The notes below the pieces were generated by a model. The model was not told where the DNA came from, did not search any database, and was given only the letters and a program-made list of their open reading frames with translations. From Lineus longissimus (Eukaryota; Nemertea; Pilidiophora; Heteronemertea; Lineidae), in NCBI RefSeq assembly GCF_910592395.1, contig NC_088312.1:21955292-22019291 (forward strand): DNA of 64,000 bases, in the 5' to 3' direction. The position numbers and the translations under genes are program-made. Numbering within the stretch: position 1 is the stretch's first letter; every line of letters begins with the position of its first letter. Shown piece by piece: positions 60,314 through 64,000 of the stretch.

Positions 60314-62002
60314 GCAACCTGTCTCAAACCATAGGTTTCCTGATGCCACTCTTCCCTTTGGTAATACTCCTTGCAACTGTTCCTTGGGATTTGCCAATGA
60401 CCTGATGCACGTGATGCATCTTTCCTGTGTCATGTGTGCTAGCTGCGTCCCATGTATTATCCAGTAACGCTTTCTCAGCAGGTACAGTAGTGTCCTCGGT
60501 GGTGCATGAGTGAAAGCAACGTGATAATACCGAGCCACTACTACAGACAGATGGTGTTTCTGAGGCAAGATCAGTTGATGCTTCTCCGAGTAAGGTAGGT
60601 TACTCTCCGTTAGTCGTCCTCCGACTCTGAGTGAGCCAGCTCCGTCCACAAATGGCTGTAATTTGTGCAGCTGCGTTTTCTTCATTTTTGGTCCCACCTT
60701 TCCAATCTTGCCTATCTCCTCCTTGTAGACTGATTGCTGCACGTAAGAGACAATTGCTATTTCAGCACTCGTAATCTCCTTGACTGTTATCGGTCCCTTC
60801 AGTCCTGTGTACTCCTGGATTCGCTTCCCACACTTCGTCTGTAGGCACCACGTCTTGAATCGCAGCAACCATGCAGTCGACAACCTCAACTTGGTCCAAT
60901 CGGAGTGAGGCTCGACCATTTTCATGAATGTCCCATCCTGGTCCTCAGCTATGTCCATCCTCTCTACTGCTGCAACTGTCACATCCCTCTTGAACTCAGG
61001 GTAATCATCTGGAAGCTCCTCCATAGCTGGACATACTGGCCATGCCTCTGGTGGACCCCATAAAAACTCTGGTCCATTGTAGAACTGTCCATACTCAAAA
61101 AACTTGTCCATGTCGAGTCCTCTACTGCATATGTCTGCAATATTCATTGTACCTGGGACATGTCTCATGTTGACTTTTAGTTCCTCTGCCGTGTCTCTGA
61201 TTTCTTGTAACCGGTTGGCGCAGTAAGGTTTAAATCTTCTGCTATGATTTTTTAGCATAGCTAGCACAGCGGTGCTATCGACCCACTGATAGATCGAGTC
61301 CCAGTGCACATCCGACTCATTCACGACGAATCTGATCGCTCCCATCGATAGAAGGGCTGCCTGCAATTCTATTCGAGGTATTGTCTTCTTCTTCGCCGGT
61401 GTTACTAGCGTCTTGGCCAATACAAAGCTGACATGAATCTTTCCTTCACTGTTGACATGATAAGCGAACAGTACGTAGCCGTATCCCGATTCCGATCCAT
61501 CGGACATTACATGTAGCTGTCTTGACTTGATCTCTCCGAATCCTTTTGGGACAATGTAGCGCGGTCTCTTAACTTCAGACAGCTTTGAGATGGACTCCAG
61601 CCACCTTTCTATCTCCTCAGCATCCCCTGGTACCAGCGGATCATCCCATCCACTCCCATTTCTGGTATTCCTCTGCAAGATCTGTTTAGGTTTCAACGTT
61701 ACCGGGGCAATGCTGCCCTCTGGATCGAACAGCGATGCAATATGTCCTAGGAGGCCTCGTCTTGTCAAAGGCCTGTCTTTCTTCCTTGTCTTGAACATGA
61801 AGCTGTCATCTTGAATTTCCCAGCTTACACCAAGGACTCTCTCCTGGGTGCCAATCTCTCCTCCTGAGATGTCTAAATCCAGCTCCTTCACAGACTTTGC
61901 CCGTCTATCCTCTGGAATCAACTGCATCAATTCTGCTGAGTTTGTGACCGATTTTGCCAGCTCGAATCCTCCTATGTCATACATATCGAAGATGTTCTTC
62001 AC
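60314..62002 (-). pseudogene. BEL/Pao RNase H and start of integrase, truncated
   Basis: About 560 codons are open. Seen in order: the RT thumb (GGFELAKS, SWEIQDDSF), the RNase H with SDGSE, PRIELQAAL, WVDSTAVLAML and NIADICSRG, then the integrase zinc module (HAPPRTLLYLLRKRYW and CITC). The frame ends at the junction with the Copia LTR: the catalytic core of the integrase is missing, and the last few residues are read from LTR sequence. Confidence 0.88.
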
Positions 62003-62966
62003 TATGATATGGCTATCTCCTTTTTCATCGATCGGATTATGTCATCAACATAGGAATGTCTCAGTCCTGTTTTGATGACTTCAGGGTGAAACTGATCAGC
62101 ATTGTCCTTGCAGGTTCTTTTCATGGCGTAGCCTGCATTCCCCGGTGAGTGCGTCCCGCCGAAGAAATTATGCAGTAGCTGGTATTCCTCGACATCACCG
62201 TTGATATCATCATCTACGAACCACAAGAATCGCAGTAAGTTCCAATTTTCTCTAGGGACAAACACCTGGTTAAACATACAATTAATGTCTGCTTGGAATG
62301 CGATTTCTCCGCCCATCCTGAATCTGAGGAGGACAGCTAGGAGCGAGTTTATCTGATCCTCTCCACTGTAGATATGATCATTCAGGCATGAATTCTCATA
62401 TTTGGCTGCTGCATCCCAAACAAGTCTCAATTTGCCTGGTTTGGCCTCATGGTACACGTGGTGGAATGGCACGTAATTCACCACATCCTCAGTCTTGATT
62501 TCATCCTTGGGTATTCTCCGAATGTATCCCTTGTTTCTATAGTCAGCAAATAACTCCTGGTATGCCTCCAACTCCGTCTTCTCTGATGTAGGGGCAACTG
62601 TCTTCCCCTTGGACAGTTCGATTTTAATGACATTAGGCGTTTCCGTGCTAATTCTCTATTGTTTGGCATTGTATCAGCAGTCTCTATGAGCGGGATTGGA
62701 TTGTAGTAGTGTCCATCACAACGATATGTCCCATCTTCGAGAATCTTTCTGACCTTGAGGTCATCTGCAGAAATTGGCTTTTCGAATTCATACTTAGTCC
62801 CTGCATACTCGAACTCAGCTAACTGCATTAGCTTCTCACTCAGATTCTTTTCCAGAGATACAAAGTTGCAATCCAACTTGCCATGTGGGATTCCACCGAG
62901 CAATGTCCAGCCCCATTTGTACCTGACTGCCACTGGATCCCCTCTCGATTCTCCTGGTCTCCACTC
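62002..62966 (-). pseudogene. BEL/Pao pre-RT and reverse transcriptase, frameshifted
   Basis: The first open part (62933-62478) gives the pre-RT region with NNRELARKRLMSLK, then loses register around 62600. The next open part (62571-62002) continues the RT with GKLRLVWDAA, FQADINCMFNQV and the catalytic YVDD, then shifts again near 62030 at a run of five Ts. Residues around the RT active site are conserved, but the protein cannot be made in one piece. Confidence 0.85.
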
Positions 62967-64000
62967 CTATTGCTGGTGTACTTCTGGTACATTGCTACCA
63001 ATGAGTATCTTTACTCTATCAGTGGGCGTCGCCGAGATCTGCAGCTCTGATAGATGGCTGTACCATTTCCATACTTCCTTGCTGGGGATATGTCGGTTAC
63101 CCATGGGCAATTTCTCCCATGAATATACCTCGTTCAATCTGATCGGCTCCTCGGTACCATCTGCACTTGAAATGTCCAACTCGACGACAGTACTGAGTCC
63201 TGACTGAGTCCCATGCAAAGTGTTCAATGAAATGTTTTCATCCGCTGGTTCTATCGCAAGATCAAACAGCAAGCTTTTCTCCATGAAACATGCACTAGAG
63301 TACGAGTCTATACCGGCCCAGGTCCTGACTTCCTTTCCTGATACAGGCGATTTCACAACTACAGGAAAAGCTGGAAAGTATACTTTCTGATCCTGTGCAC
63401 CCTCAACATGTGTACACATGTTTTCTAAAGTCTCACAAGGTTTTTCATCGAAATGGAGAAGTGTGTGATGCTTTCGCGATGCTCTGCAATCCTTCACCTT
63501 GCATTCCTTTGGCAAAGGGCACTTTGACACAAGGCTGTGATCGAGTTTCTTATCTGCATTCAGACAGTAATAGCATAGCTTCTCACCTTTTATGATCTCG
63601 TGTCGCTCCTTCCATGGTTTGGCTTTCAGCATGCGACATTCCCAAATTTGATGACCAGCTTTTGAGCATACAACACATTTCTGATTGTAACCAATGTTAT
63701 TGTTAGTGTCCCTTTTCAGGGTGTCCTTTTCCTTGGAACCATGAGTACTGGTACTCCTATTCTCTCCTTTTACGGTACTAGTCGTAAAGACTGATTGAGA
63801 CTTGGATTTAGTCCAACTCCCCGATGCATTACTCCTCGCAGCATATCTATTGAAATTCTGAACACTACCGCCAGTGGGGGTAGTGCTAGCAGTACCACTG
63901 GCTCGTTTATCTAGAAGTACAGCAAACTGACTGTCATTCATTTGTAACGCCAGCTCCTTCACAAAATCGACAACATGTTTGAATCTGACATCCTGACTCC
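62967..64000 (-). pseudogene. BEL/Pao gag C-terminus and protease, partial
   Basis: Open on the minus strand from the window edge to a TAG at 62967-62969. It has a CX2CX4HX4C knuckle (CVVCSKAGHQIWEC), a second Cys/His-rich segment (CYYCLNADKK onward), then the protease. The usual DSG active site reads IDSYSSACF here, with the glycine position replaced by tyrosine, so the enzyme may be inactive. Downstream of the stop the same frame continues into the pre-RT region (VRYKWGWTLLGG), so the TAG is a nonsense change. Confidence 0.8.

Larger units (their letters stand above)
60314..64000 (-). mobile_element. BEL/Pao retrotransposon, decayed and truncated
   Basis: The order gag, protease, RT, RNase H, integrase on the minus strand and the A17-type protease mark the BEL/Pao group. 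The 5' part continues beyond 64000. The 3' part is missing: the integrase stops at 60314 where Copia DNA begins, so its catalytic core and 3' LTR are absent. At least one nonsense codon and two frameshifts interrupt pol. No continuation of BEL/Pao is found at the far side of the Copia array. Confidence 0.9.

Noticed and set aside
60066-60319. LTR boundaries starting at TGAGTT (248 bp) instead of TGATAATT (242 bp)
   Set aside because: The purine tract favours 248 bp, but the right-hand junction with BEL/Pao occurs exactly at TGATAATT, so 242 bp was preferred; the choice is not certain.
29912-60467. Many open frames on the plus strand across the Copia array, repeated in every copy
   Set aside because: They are antisense shadows of gag-pol and recur only because the copies are nearly identical.

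Overview
This is nuclear DNA of an animal, most likely a marine invertebrate. Four multi-exon genes with GT-AG introns encode metazoan proteins. The transposons are of types common in invertebrates (Copia, BEL/Pao, pogo-like MITEs), and there is a short interstitial TTAGGG tract. I cannot name the species. All exon joins below were checked by reading frame only: within each gene the splice phases agree and the summed coding length is a multiple of three. || Layout. 1-2554 (-): 5' part of the DNA polymerase theta gene (POLQ), running off the left edge. 2555-4073: shared divergent promoter region. 4074-9446 (+): CHAF1B (CAF-1 p60), 15 coding exons, 649 aa. 9447-12645: intergenic. 12646-20278 (+): six-exon gene for an unnamed 443-aa protein with a PD-(D/E)XK nuclease-like signature; its first introns hold several small transposons and an interstitial telomeric tract. 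21334-23486 (-): coiled-coil plus four C2H2 zinc finger protein, 489 aa, convergent with the previous gene. 23487-27324: no firm gene; tandem duplications, a MITE-like element and a Copia relic. 27325-29636: satellite array, unit about 281 bp. 29637-60313 (-): a head-to-tail array of six Copia internal regions that share single 242-bp LTRs. 60314-64000 (-): a decayed BEL/Pao element cut off at its integrase by the Copia array. || How the parts relate. POLQ (end joining of DNA breaks) and CAF-1 p60 (replication-coupled chromatin assembly) are divergent neighbours and may share S-phase control. The right half is a transposon-rich block. Copia copy F (55416-60071) keeps one open 1459-codon gag-pol with all expected catalytic residues and complete flanking LTRs. 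Copies A-E carry frameshifts, stops, an internal duplication or an inserted element. Shared lesions are distributed in conflicting ways among the copies, which points to unequal crossing-over and gene conversion inside the array. The array's left end is a 13-bp LTR stub abutting the satellite and its right end lies in BEL/Pao DNA, so the block does not look like one simple insertion.
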